A stretch of DNA of 47,229 nt. Source: Caldisericota bacterium. Lineage in GTDB: Bacteria; Caldisericota; Caldisericia; Caldisericales; Caldisericaceae. The notes beneath the pieces are model-generated. The model ran no database searches, had not been told where the DNA came from, and was given only the letters and a program-made list of their open reading frames with translations. Shown here in pieces: positions 35,166 through 42,632 of this stretch; position 1 is the stretch's first letter; every line of letters starts with the position of its first letter. The translations under genes were made by a program, and so were the position numbers. Where the stretch lies: NCBI GenBank assembly GCA_003650285.1, contig QMOQ01000003.1, positions 1 to 47,229 of the forward strand. The letters are read 5' to 3'.

Positions 35166-36542
35166 TTATTTTCCAAACCTTTTTTTGAGGATTTCTACAA
35201 TTTCTTCCATTTTCATATCCCTTGAACCTTTGATGAATATAACAGAATTTTGGCAAATTTTCAATTCTTTTATGAATGTCCTGGCTTTTTCCATGCAGGT
35301 GAATGCGATTCCTTGTTCTATACCGTTTAATTTGGCACCTGACAAAATATCTTCGGCGTATTTACCGATGCTTATTAATAATTTTGGTTTCACTCTGGCA
35401 ATGCTTTCTCCTGTTTTTTTGTGAAGTAATTTTGCATTTTTCCCGAGTTCGAGCATGTCCCCAACGACAATAATTAGAGGGGCTTTATGTTTTGTGAATC
35501 GCGAAAGATTTGCTACAAGCGAAACGGGGTTTGAATTGTATGTTTCATCAATAATTGTAATGCCTCTCGAAAGAAGCATACTTGTTCCCCTTCCCTTTGC
35601 TGGTGTAAATGTTTTTAAAACTGCTATCGATTTGTTTATAGGAATTCCTGCAATTATACCAAGTGACAAAGATGCCAGCATATCATATAAAAAGTGTATT
35701 CCAGAGAACGGAAACTCATCAACATAGCATTTGTTTTTATAACAAAATTTTATTTTCATATATTGTTCTGTTGATTCTATTATATTTCCTCTTACTTCTC
35801 CGTTTCTCTTTGTGCTGAAATATAGAGCATCTGTTTTATTGCTCAATCTTTGTATTAGAGGGTCATCGCCGTTGAGTATTATTTTCCCATTATTTTCTTT
35901 AACAAACTGTATTAGTTTGAATTTTTCTTGCGCAACGCCTTCTCTATTTTTTAAAAATTCTAAATGAGAGTCTCCAATGTTTAGCAAAAGAGCAATATTT
36001 GGTTGCAAGACTTTGTTTAGTGTGTCCATATCCCCTCTTTTTTGGATTCCCATTTCTACTACAAGATAATCTTCATCTCCGTTTGTATCGTTTAAAAGAA
36101 ATAGAGGGATTGATATCTCTGTGTTTGCGTTTCCTTTTGTTGCCGCGATATTAAATTTTTTTGCAAGAATAAGACTTATCATTTCTTTTGTTGTAGTTTT
36201 GCCGGCACTTCCTGTTATGCCTATGATTTTGTTTTGGAATTTTTTCCTTGCTAATTCCCCGGCGGATAAAAGAAAGTTTTTTGTTGACTCTACTTTGTAT
36301 ACAAAAGTATCTTTGAAAAAATTGTTATTATATGGCTTTTGTATTGCAATACCTTTTGCTCCTCGTTGTATTGCGTCAGAGATAAAATCATGACCGTCTA
36401 CTTTTTGGCCCTCCAGTGCAATAAAAAAACTTCCGCTTTTTATATTTCTGCTGTCGACTGAAAAATGGGTAAAATCATTTACCCGTTTACCCTTCCAGCT
36501 TCCTGCTATATTATTGATGATTTCATCAGTTTTGATTATCAT
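35166..36542 (-). CDS. murF: UDP-MurNAc-tripeptide--D-Ala-D-Ala ligase MurF
   Basis: Completes the pentapeptide with D-Ala-D-Ala from Ddl. 458 aa. Landmarks are FTHFSVDSRNIKSGSFFIALEGQKVDGHDF, P-loop GITGSAGKTTTKEMI, KGNANTEISIPL, NIGDSHLEFL and IDETYNSNPVSL. The start overlaps murE by 17 bases. Confidence 0.96.
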   Translation of the reverse strand: MIIKTDEIINNIAGSWKGKRVNDFTHFSVDSRNIKSGSFFIALEGQKVDGHDFISDAIQRGAKGIAIQKPYNNNFFKDTFVYKVESTKNFLLSAGELARKKFQNKIIGITGSAGKTTTKEMISLILAKKFNIAATKGNANTEISIPLFLLNDTNGDEDYLVVEMGIQKRGDMDTLNKVLQPNIALLLNIGDSHLEFLKNREGVAQEKFKLIQFVKENNGKIILNGDDPLIQRLSNKTDALYFSTKRNGEVRGNIIESTEQYMKIKFCYKNKCYVDEFPFSGIHFLYDMLASLSLGIIAGIPINKSIAVLKTFTPAKGRGTSMLLSRGITIIDETYNSNPVSLVANLSRFTKHKAPLIIVVGDMLELGKNAKLLHKKTGESIARVKPKLLISIGKYAEDILSGAKLNGIEQGIAFTCMEKARTFIKELKICQNSVIFIKGSRDMKMEEIVEILKKRFGK

Positions 36543-37977
36543 TCAAAACCTCTTTTGCATATTCTGAATCATTTAAATAGATGATCTTGTTTTTGTAATG
36601 CATTTCATTTTCGTGTCCTCTGCCAAGCAGGGCTATTATGTCATTATTTTGCATTGTTTTTATTGCTGCTTTTATTGCTTTTTTTCTGTCTAAAATAATT
36701 TTCGTATTGTTACTTGCTCCCTTTTGTACATTTTTTGCAATTTTTTTCGGGTCATCACTTCTTGGATCATCTGTGGTTATAATAACGAAATCGCTCAGAG
36801 CCGAGGCTATTTTTCCTATTTCCATGCTCTTCTTTTCAGTTGACCATCCAACTGCGCCAATTACTGTAATAATGTGTCCCTTCTTGATGTTGTTTAGAAA
36901 TGATAGCACTTTTTTTATTTCAGCAGGATTGTGTGCAAAATCAATAATGATTATGCCTTTTTTTGTCTTTATAATATCCATTCTTCCAGGTATTGTAGGT
37001 ATGTCTTTTGCAAATTTTTGAAGCTTAGATAGACTGATGCCTTCTTCGATTGCAAAGGCTGAAGCAGCAAGAAAATTATAAAGATTAAATTCACCACCCA
37101 TATTGAGGGAAAAAGGTGCTTTTTTCTTATCGTTGTACTGCAGGATAAATTTGGTTTCTTCTATTCCAACTTTCTCTACAAAAGCTTTGTAGTTTGCCTT
37201 GTTTATTATTCCAAAGAGCACGGGATTAATTGATATTTTTTTAAATTTTTCATAAAAAGGAGTATCTGCATTTAAGAATATTTTTCCTTTATAGTTTTCA
37301 AAAAACGATACTTTTGTTTGAATATAATTTTCTAGTGTCTTATGGATATCTAAATGGTCTTCTCCTAAAAAAGTAAGGATTTTATTATAAAAAATTAACC
37401 CTTCGATGCGATGGTGCAGAATAGCAAATGAAGAAACTTCCATGAATACGTATTTAACATTTTCCTTTACTGCTTTGTATAGAAATCTATTTAGGGGAAA
37501 CGCATCAGGTGTAGTAGGCGGAAAGGAATCTTTCCTGACAAATTTATCACCTATCCCCTCTCCTATTGTGCCAATAAATCCGGATTTTATGTCAACATTA
37601 TTAAAAAGTTTATAAAGTAGATAGGACGTTGTTGTTTTGCCGCTTGTTCCTGTAATTCCTACTAATTTTAGCTTCTGGGACGAAAATCCGAAAAAAGCAC
37701 TGGATAAGAGAGCGTAGGTTTTTCGAGAGTTATCTGTTTCGATAATTAGCATATCAGGGGAATGTTTTATACTTTTTTCAGTTACTATTCCAATAGCTCC
37801 TTTCGTGATTGCCTCTTCAATCTTTTCGTGGGAATCGAAGGTAATGCCTTTTATTGCAACGAATAGGTCTCCTTTTTTTACTTTTCTTGAATCAATTTGA
37901 ATATTTTTGATGGGAACCTCTATGTTTCCATGTACGTGCAAAGAAGGGAATAAATTTTTTATCTGTTTTCCATTCAT
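36526..37977 (-). CDS. murE: UDP-MurNAc-dipeptide diamino acid ligase MurE
   Basis: Adds the diamino acid (meso-DAP or Lys) as the third residue. 483 aa. Motifs are IDSRKVKKGDLFVAIKG, P-loop GITGTSGKTTTSYLLY, SSFAILHHRIEGL, LGEDHLDIHKTLENY and GRMDIIKTKKGIIIIDFAHNP. The specificity loop reads TTDDPRSDDP. DNPR is the usual meso-DAP motif; DDPR is a variant that, as I recall, also occurs in Thermotoga MurE, which can use lysine, so the third residue cannot be assigned. The ATG overlaps the ftsI stop by one base (TAATG). Confidence 0.96.
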   Translation of the reverse strand: MNGKQIKNLFPSLHVHGNIEVPIKNIQIDSRKVKKGDLFVAIKGITFDSHEKIEEAITKGAIGIVTEKSIKHSPDMLIIETDNSRKTYALLSSAFFGFSSQKLKLVGITGTSGKTTTSYLLYKLFNNVDIKSGFIGTIGEGIGDKFVRKDSFPPTTPDAFPLNRFLYKAVKENVKYVFMEVSSFAILHHRIEGLIFYNKILTFLGEDHLDIHKTLENYIQTKVSFFENYKGKIFLNADTPFYEKFKKISINPVLFGIINKANYKAFVEKVGIEETKFILQYNDKKKAPFSLNMGGEFNLYNFLAASAFAIEEGISLSKLQKFAKDIPTIPGRMDIIKTKKGIIIIDFAHNPAEIKKVLSFLNNIKKGHIITVIGAVGWSTEKKSMEIGKIASALSDFVIITTDDPRSDDPKKIAKNVQKGASNNTKIILDRKKAIKAAIKTMQNNDIIALLGRGHENEMHYKNKIIYLNDSEYAKEVLNDNQN

Positions 37978-39671
37978 TAGTGAGGTATCCTCAAATATTT
38001 TATAATGAAAGATGCAATTTTTTGAAAGAGTGGTGCTGCTATATAAAGGGAATAACTGGGTTTTTCTGTCTCTTCGATTATTGTGAGGATTACGACCTCA
38101 GGATCATTTGCGGGCACGATACCACAAAAACTGTAGATTAATTTAGTATCCGAGTACCCGCCGTCTTGAGAGGGTTTTTGTGCTGTTCCTGTTTTTCCTG
38201 CTATTGCATATCCTTCTATTTTTGCTTGCGGAACACCTTTGTCACTAACTACCTCTTTTAGAGCAGTCATTACTTCATTTGCAACTTTTGGTGAAAGTAC
38301 CGTTTTTTTTGCTGTTGGTGAAAAATTATAAATTACGTTGTTTTTATGGTCTGTTATTTTTTTTATTATAGTAGGTTTCATTTCTATTCCGCCGTTTGCA
38401 ATTGCGGAAAAAGCTGTGATTAACTGTATTGGCGTTACTGCTATCCCTTGCCCAAAGGACATTGTTGCAAGTTCTACTTTTCCTACATTTTCTACATCGG
38501 TCAGGATTCCTTTTTCTTCTCCGGGAAGTTCGATATTTGTAGATTTGCCAAACCCAAATTTTGTTAGATAATTGTATAATTTGGTTTTTCCTAAGTTGAG
38601 GCCTATTTCTACAAAGGCTACATCGCAGGAATTTCTCATAATTTCGTTTAACCCATGTTCTTCTCCGTGGGTTTGCCAGCAATGCAGGACTCTATTCTTT
38701 ACGTTTATGTATCCATTGCAATAAAAATCATCATCTGTATGGAGCGTTTCTTCTTCTAAAGCTGCTGCAGCAATTATTGGTTTTAGTACTGAGCCAGGCT
38801 CATAATTTATCTGGATTGCTCTATTTATCACATTGTTATTGTTTATTTCAGCAAGATTATTTGGGTTAAAATTAGGATATGATGCCATGCCTAAGATTTC
38901 TCCTGTTTTTGGGTTCATTACAATTACAACTCCACTTTTTGCATTTGTTTCCTGGATAGTCTCTATGAGATTTTTTTCAATTTGGTATTGTATATTAATA
39001 TCTATAGTCAGTTGTACCGTATTGCCTTTTTGGGGATCTATTGCAAATGTTGAGTAGCCTGGGAGTATTGGCTTACTTGAATTTGACGGAAAATAAAGGC
39101 TTCCATCAATTCCTTTTAGATAATTGTTAAATTTGTATTCTATTCCACTCAGGCCTTGTTCATCTGTTCCTATAAATCCAACGATGTTTGACGCTAACGA
39201 ATTATACGGGTAGACCCTCTTCTTTGTAGGCGTAATTGCTATACCATTTTGTATGTTTAGAGATCTAAGTGCATTTTTTTGTTCATTATCAAGTGAAGTG
39301 CTGATTCTTACATACACAGACTGGTTATGCAAAAGGGAATAAAATTTTTCTTCATCAATTCCCACTATTTCAGGTATCTTGCTTAGTTTAGATTTTTTAT
39401 CTTCTTCGCTGAGTTTAGATGGGTTTATATCTAATTCCCATGTATCTTTGCTCAGAGATAGGGGTGTATTGTCTCTATCTACGATTTCTCCTCTTTCTGC
39501 TTTAATTGATATGGCGCCAAAATCAAGCTGAGAACCAATTTCTGCAACATATGCCTCCCTGTTTATCACTCCCATAAATAAATGTTTTATAAATATTGCT
39601 CCAAAAAGAAACACAATAATGAGAAATAAAATTGACAGTTTTTGGATGAATTTTTCTTCTTTATTTTCCAT
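37977..39671 (-). CDS. ftsI: Septal penicillin-binding protein (FtsI/PBP2b-like transpeptidase)
   Basis: 564 aa class B PBP that cross-links septal peptidoglycan. One N-terminal membrane anchor (LSILFLIIVFLFGAIFIKHLF), dimerisation domain with ERGEIVDRDNTPLS, and transpeptidase domain with active-site motifs YEPGSVLKP (SxxK), MRNSCDVAF (SxN equivalent, here SCD) and IAGKTGTAQKP (KTG). There are no PASTA domains, unlike many Gram-positive relatives. The start overlaps ftsL by 11 bases. Confidence 0.95.
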   Translation of the reverse strand: MENKEEKFIQKLSILFLIIVFLFGAIFIKHLFMGVINREAYVAEIGSQLDFGAISIKAERGEIVDRDNTPLSLSKDTWELDINPSKLSEEDKKSKLSKIPEIVGIDEEKFYSLLHNQSVYVRISTSLDNEQKNALRSLNIQNGIAITPTKKRVYPYNSLASNIVGFIGTDEQGLSGIEYKFNNYLKGIDGSLYFPSNSSKPILPGYSTFAIDPQKGNTVQLTIDINIQYQIEKNLIETIQETNAKSGVVIVMNPKTGEILGMASYPNFNPNNLAEINNNNVINRAIQINYEPGSVLKPIIAAAALEEETLHTDDDFYCNGYINVKNRVLHCWQTHGEEHGLNEIMRNSCDVAFVEIGLNLGKTKLYNYLTKFGFGKSTNIELPGEEKGILTDVENVGKVELATMSFGQGIAVTPIQLITAFSAIANGGIEMKPTIIKKITDHKNNVIYNFSPTAKKTVLSPKVANEVMTALKEVVSDKGVPQAKIEGYAIAGKTGTAQKPSQDGGYSDTKLIYSFCGIVPANDPEVVILTIIEETEKPSYSLYIAAPLFQKIASFIIKYLRIPH

Positions 39672-39927
39672 TAGTGCTAATTTCTATTATATAAAAAGAG
39701 TCGGGCTCTTTCATCTCATATTTCCCACGTGCTAATTTGTCAATTTCAATTGGGGAACTTTTGTCGAGAAGTCTTATGTTAAGCTCTTCATTTTTTGACT
39801 GCAGGACAGATACTTGAGCGCCAAGCGTTTCTTTTAATTTTTCTAATCTGATTGTTTTTAAGTAAGTTATTCCGTATAATGCCAAAAGCAAAAGAACTAT
39901 AAGTACAAGTAATAAATATCTTTTCAT
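39661..39927 (-). CDS. ftsL: FtsL-like division protein
   Basis: 88 aa. Short cytoplasmic start, one membrane helix (LLLVLIVLLLLALYGITYL), then a leucine-spaced coiled coil (LKETLGAQVSVLQSKNEELNIRLLDKSSP) and a short tail with IEIDKLARGKYEMKEP. This is the FtsL/DivIC topology; sequence conservation is low in the family, so position between rsmH and ftsI is part of the evidence. It overlaps rsmH by 4 bases. Confidence 0.88.
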   Translation of the reverse strand: MKRYLLLVLIVLLLLALYGITYLKTIRLEKLKETLGAQVSVLQSKNEELNIRLLDKSSPIEIDKLARGKYEMKEPDSFYIIEISTNGK

Positions 39928-40802
39928 AATTTTTTAGCTCCTCTTAACTTTGCGCTTCTCGATCGAGGATTTCGAGATATTTCCTCAGGTGTCGGTTTTA
40001 TCACTTTTTTGTTAAGAATGTGCAGCTCCTCGCTTTGCTTGAAATATGTTTTTATAAGTCTATCTTCTAAAGAGTGGTATGAGATAATTGCAACTCGTCC
40101 ATTTTTAGCTAAGATTTGTGGAAAGCTTTCTAAAAACTTTTCAAGATTTTCCAGTTCTTTGTTGACTTTGATCCTTAGAGCTTGAAATGTCCTGGTAGCA
40201 GGGTGGATTTTTTGCCATTTATGAGGGTACGCTTTTTTTATTATTTCTGCAAGTTCTGTTGTTGTTTTTATAGTTTTTAATTTCCTGTAATTTACAATTT
40301 TTTTTGCTATTTTTCTTGAAAATCGTTCTTCTCCATATTTGTATATTATGTCTGCTATTTCATATTCAGGAAAGCTATTTATTATTTCTAGCGCTGTTGT
40401 TCTTTCCTCACGATTCATCCTCATATCTAATGGGCCTTCTCTCTTAAAACTAAAACCTCTTTCTTCTATTTCTATTTGCAAAGAAGAGATTCCCAAATCA
40501 ACAATTATTTTATTTACCCCAGTGACGTTATGCTCTTTTGTAATATTTAATATATCAGCGAAATTGCCATGTATTAGAGTAAAATTGGTTTTAATCGAAG
40601 ATAATCTTTTTTTTGCTGTATCTAAAGTTTCTTTGTCCCTGTCTATGCCATATAAATGTCCAAATTTATTGACATGCGAGAGAATTTTCTCGCTATGCCC
40701 GCCTTCCCCTATGGTGCAATCCATGACGATGTCTTCCTTCTTAATGTCGAGAAGGTCTATAGCTTCATTTATTAAAACAGGCGTATGGTATATTTTCATC
40801 AT
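39924..40802 (-). CDS. rsmH: 16S rRNA m4C1402 methyltransferase RsmH (MraW)
   Basis: Methylates C1402 of 16S rRNA in the ribosomal decoding site. 292 aa. Landmarks are YHTPVLINEAIDLL, VMDCTIGEGGHSEKIL (SAM binding), GIDRDKETLDTAKKRL, IIVDLGISSLQIE, RGFSFKREGPLDMRM and NGRVAIISYHSLEDRLIKTYF. First gene of the dcw cluster. Two adjacent ATGs (40802, 40799) have no Shine-Dalgarno before them. mraZ, the usual preceding gene, is absent. Confidence 0.96.
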   Translation of the reverse strand: MMKIYHTPVLINEAIDLLDIKKEDIVMDCTIGEGGHSEKILSHVNKFGHLYGIDRDKETLDTAKKRLSSIKTNFTLIHGNFADILNITKEHNVTGVNKIIVDLGISSLQIEIEERGFSFKREGPLDMRMNREERTTALEIINSFPEYEIADIIYKYGEERFSRKIAKKIVNYRKLKTIKTTTELAEIIKKAYPHKWQKIHPATRTFQALRIKVNKELENLEKFLESFPQILAKNGRVAIISYHSLEDRLIKTYFKQSEELHILNKKVIKPTPEEISRNPRSRSAKLRGAKKL

Positions 40803-40809
40803 TGTTATA

Positions 40810-40818
40810 ATTATAACA
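40810..40818 (-). promoter_or_regulatory. Extended -10 element directly before rsmH (possible leaderless start of dcw operon)
   Basis: TGTTATAAT (TGn + TATAAT) ends seven bases before the rsmH ATG, so initiation would fall on or next to the A of the start codon. It is part of the perfect palindrome TGTTATAATTATAACA (40803-40818). The -35 position is just a T-run from the RNase P terminator. Confidence 0.5.
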
Positions 40819-40840
40819 TTATCTAATATTTAAAAAAAAT

Positions 40841-41176
40841 CCCTAAGCAAGGAATAAGCCGGATTCTGTTCTCTCAAGTAGAGAGACGATGATCATTTAT
40901 CTATGCAGCCAACCCGATGGTTTTTGGTGGAGGCGCCCTACCATCCTATTTGGCCTTGCTTCAGGTGGGGTTTACCATACCCATCTTCATTACTGGAGAT
41001 GGTGGTAGTCTTTTACACTGCCTTTTCACCCTTACTGATTTCTCAGCGGTTTATTTTCTGTGGCACTTTCCCTAGAGTTGCCCCTGCCTGGGTTTCCCAG
41101 GCACCTTACCTCCATGAAGTCCGGACTTTCCTCAAGATGCATTATGCATCTTGCGACCATCTTCCTTGCTTAGGGA
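40841..41176 (-). ncRNA. rnpB: RNase P RNA, bacterial class A
   Basis: Catalytic RNA that matures tRNA 5' ends. On the - strand the universal 5' block GAGGAAAGTCCGGAC and the 3' block ACAGAATCCGGCTTAT (P4 and flanks) are present. The ends pair as CCCTAAGCAAGG with CCTTGCTTAGGG (P1, 12 bp). Internal landmarks are GGTAGGGCGCC, GGTAAACCCCACC and AGTGCCACAGAAA. About 336 nt, normal for the class. P1 is followed by TTTTTTTT, so P1 may double as an intrinsic terminator. The 5' end lies within two bases of the stop codon of the zinc-ribbon gene upstream, so a promoter must lie inside that gene or the RNA is cut from a longer transcript. Confidence 0.95.
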
Positions 41177-41177
41177 T

Positions 41178-41894
41178 TTATTTTAATTCTTCGGTATAGT
41201 ATAAAATCTTTCCGCATACTTCGCATTGAATAATTTTATCCCCTCCCTCTTTTTTTAATTCTTCTGCTATTTTCAAGGGAATTTGTACTCCACAATTTTT
41301 GCAGAATCCACGATCTGTTGTTGTAATTGTTTCTTCGGGGTAATTTTCTTTTATCATTTCATATTTTTGAATGATAGTTTGTGGAATCACCTCTTTTAGT
41401 TTTGCAAATTCTTTATCTAATATTTTTACTTCTGATTTTAATTCTTTCTCAAGCTTTTTTCGCTCTTTTTTCATCTGCACAATTGTTTCTTTCATTTTTT
41501 TAACTTTTTTGCCAAGTTCTTCAGTGAGTTCATCTTTCTCGCTTATTTCACTAGTCATGAATTCTAAATTCTTTTTTAATTCATTTTGCTTTGCAATAAG
41601 CGATTCTTCGGTTTTTTTTGCTGTTTTTAGCTCCTTACTTGTCTTTAATTTATTTCCTTTTATTAACGAAGAAATGTGTTCTGATTGGGATTCGTTTTTT
41701 TCTGCTTCTATTTCAAGCTCCTTTTTCCGTTTGAGGAACCCATTTTTTGCAGATTTAATTTCTTTTATTTCTTCTTCTATCTTGCTTATTTCGTTTAAAA
41801 TTTGTACTTCTGTTCCAATTTCTTTAATGCGGTGTTCTTTATTTTTTACCTTTTTTTCTTTTTGTTCAAAGTCCCAAAGCATTTTTATATACAT
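41178..41894 (-). CDS. Coiled-coil protein with C-terminal C4 zinc ribbon (DUF164/zf-RING_7 family)
   Basis: 238 aa from the ATG at 41894, which has GGAGG upstream; the longer 41999 start in the track would read through the tRNA. Residues ~10-175 are highly charged Lys/Glu-rich coiled coil. The end carries GFCKNCGVQIPLKIAEEL and IIQCEVCGKILYY, a four-cysteine zinc ribbon with a 20+ residue insert. This matches the bacterial family related to CT398, whose molecular role is unclear (nucleic-acid or complex scaffolding is suggested). It lies between a tRNA gene and rnpB. Confidence 0.88.
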   Translation of the reverse strand: MYIKMLWDFEQKEKKVKNKEHRIKEIGTEVQILNEISKIEEEIKEIKSAKNGFLKRKKELEIEAEKNESQSEHISSLIKGNKLKTSKELKTAKKTEESLIAKQNELKKNLEFMTSEISEKDELTEELGKKVKKMKETIVQMKKERKKLEKELKSEVKILDKEFAKLKEVIPQTIIQKYEMIKENYPEETITTTDRGFCKNCGVQIPLKIAEELKKEGGDKIIQCEVCGKILYYTEELK

Positions 41895-41912
41895 TAAAAA
41901 CCTCCGTTTAAA

Positions 41913-41987
41913 TGGTGGGCCCGCCTGGATTCGAACCAGGAACCAATTGGTTATGAGCCAACTGCTCCGCCGTTGAGCTACGGGCCC
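41913..41987 (-). tRNA. tRNA with anticodon CAT (probably elongator tRNA-Met)
   Basis: A full cloverleaf is readable: acceptor GGGCCCG/CGGGCCC, D arm GCTC..GAGC, anticodon arm GTTGG-CTCATAA-CCAAT, T arm CCTGG-TTCGAAT-CCAGG, and an encoded 3' ACCA. The initiator hallmarks (mismatched first pair, three G-C pairs next to the anticodon loop) are missing, so it is elongator Met or the Ile2 tRNA whose C34 becomes lysidine; Met is the likelier. Confidence 0.92.
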
Positions 41988-42003
41988 GTCCATATGCAAT
42001 CAT

Positions 42004-42031
42004 ATTCTACTCAACTTTTGATATAAGTCAA
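42004..42031 (-). promoter_or_regulatory. Sigma-70-type promoter of the tRNA gene
   Basis: On the - strand TTGACT (42031-42026), a 16-base spacer, then TAGAAT (42009-42004). Expected start is about ten bases before the tRNA. The zinc-ribbon gene and RNase P RNA may share this transcript. Confidence 0.7.
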
Positions 42032-42112
42032 GCTTATATATCTTGGAAAGCCCTAGAATACAAGTTAAAACATTGGAGAACATTACTATAATAATTTAAC
42101 GCGGTTCTTAAA

Positions 42113-42140
42113 TTGACTTCATATAATATATCCATATAAT
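42113..42140 (+). promoter_or_regulatory. Sigma-70-type promoter of the PPC gene and valS
   Basis: TTGACT, a 16-base spacer and TATAAT: one of the best consensus matches in the window. It precedes the AGGAGG ribosome binding site at the next gene by about 40 bases. Confidence 0.75.
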
Positions 42141-42188
42141 AGGTAAGCAAAAAATATAATATATAAAGTAAATAAGTTAGGAGGCATC

Positions 42189-42614
42189 ATGATTATAAAA
42201 GAAGGTAAAGTAATGCTTGGTATGAGATTGCAGGATGGAGAAGATTTATTAGAATCCTTAAAAACTGTGTGCAAAAATTATAAAATTGAATCTGGCATTA
42301 TATTAAATGGGATAGGTATGTTGCGAAATGTAGAGATAGGTTATTGGGATGGAAATGAGTACCTTGCAAAGAACATTAAAGATCCTGTCGAGCTTGTTTC
42401 TTTGCAGGGGAATATTAGCACAACAGAAAATGATGGAGATCCAATTATTCATATCCATGTCGCACTGGCTCTTAAAGATCATACACTCATCGGTGGACAT
42501 TTTATTAAAGGACAGATAAATAATACGGGAGAGATTTTTTTACAGAAATTAGACAATATCTTGCTTATACGGAAAAAAGAAAGAAATGGACTGTTAGGCC
42601 TGTTTCTTGCTTAA
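42189..42614 (+). CDS. PPC/DUF296-domain protein
   Basis: 141 aa, all one PPC domain: KEGKVMLGMRLQDGEDLLESL at the start, GIILNGIGMLRNVEIGYW, LVSLQGNISTTENDGDPIIHIHVALALKDHTLIGGHF, the His-rich core of the fold. In plants the domain is attached to AT-hook proteins; in bacteria stand-alone members form trimers and have no clear function. It has a consensus promoter and an AGGAGG site of its own and is followed 18 bases later by valS. Confidence 0.88.
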   Translation: MIIKEGKVMLGMRLQDGEDLLESLKTVCKNYKIESGIILNGIGMLRNVEIGYWDGNEYLAKNIKDPVELVSLQGNISTTENDGDPIIHIHVALALKDHTLIGGHFIKGQINNTGEIFLQKLDNILLIRKKERNGLLGLFLA

Positions 42615-42632
42615 GTTGTACGGGAAATTATT

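Noticed and set aside
40339-40833. 164-aa ORF on the + strand
   Set aside because: Antisense to rsmH, which has full family motifs.
40903-41199. 98-aa ORF on the + strand
   Set aside because: It is the complement of RNase P RNA; the RNA has all conserved blocks, so no protein is expected.
41371-41976. 201-aa ORF on the + strand
   Set aside because: Antisense to the coiled-coil zinc-ribbon gene and the tRNA; its Ser/Phe-rich sequence is the mirror of Lys/Glu codons.
42615-42632. Possible T-box or other leader before valS
   Set aside because: Only 18 bases separate the PPC gene from valS and there is no T-box (TGGN) structure; the promoter region before 42189 also lacks one.
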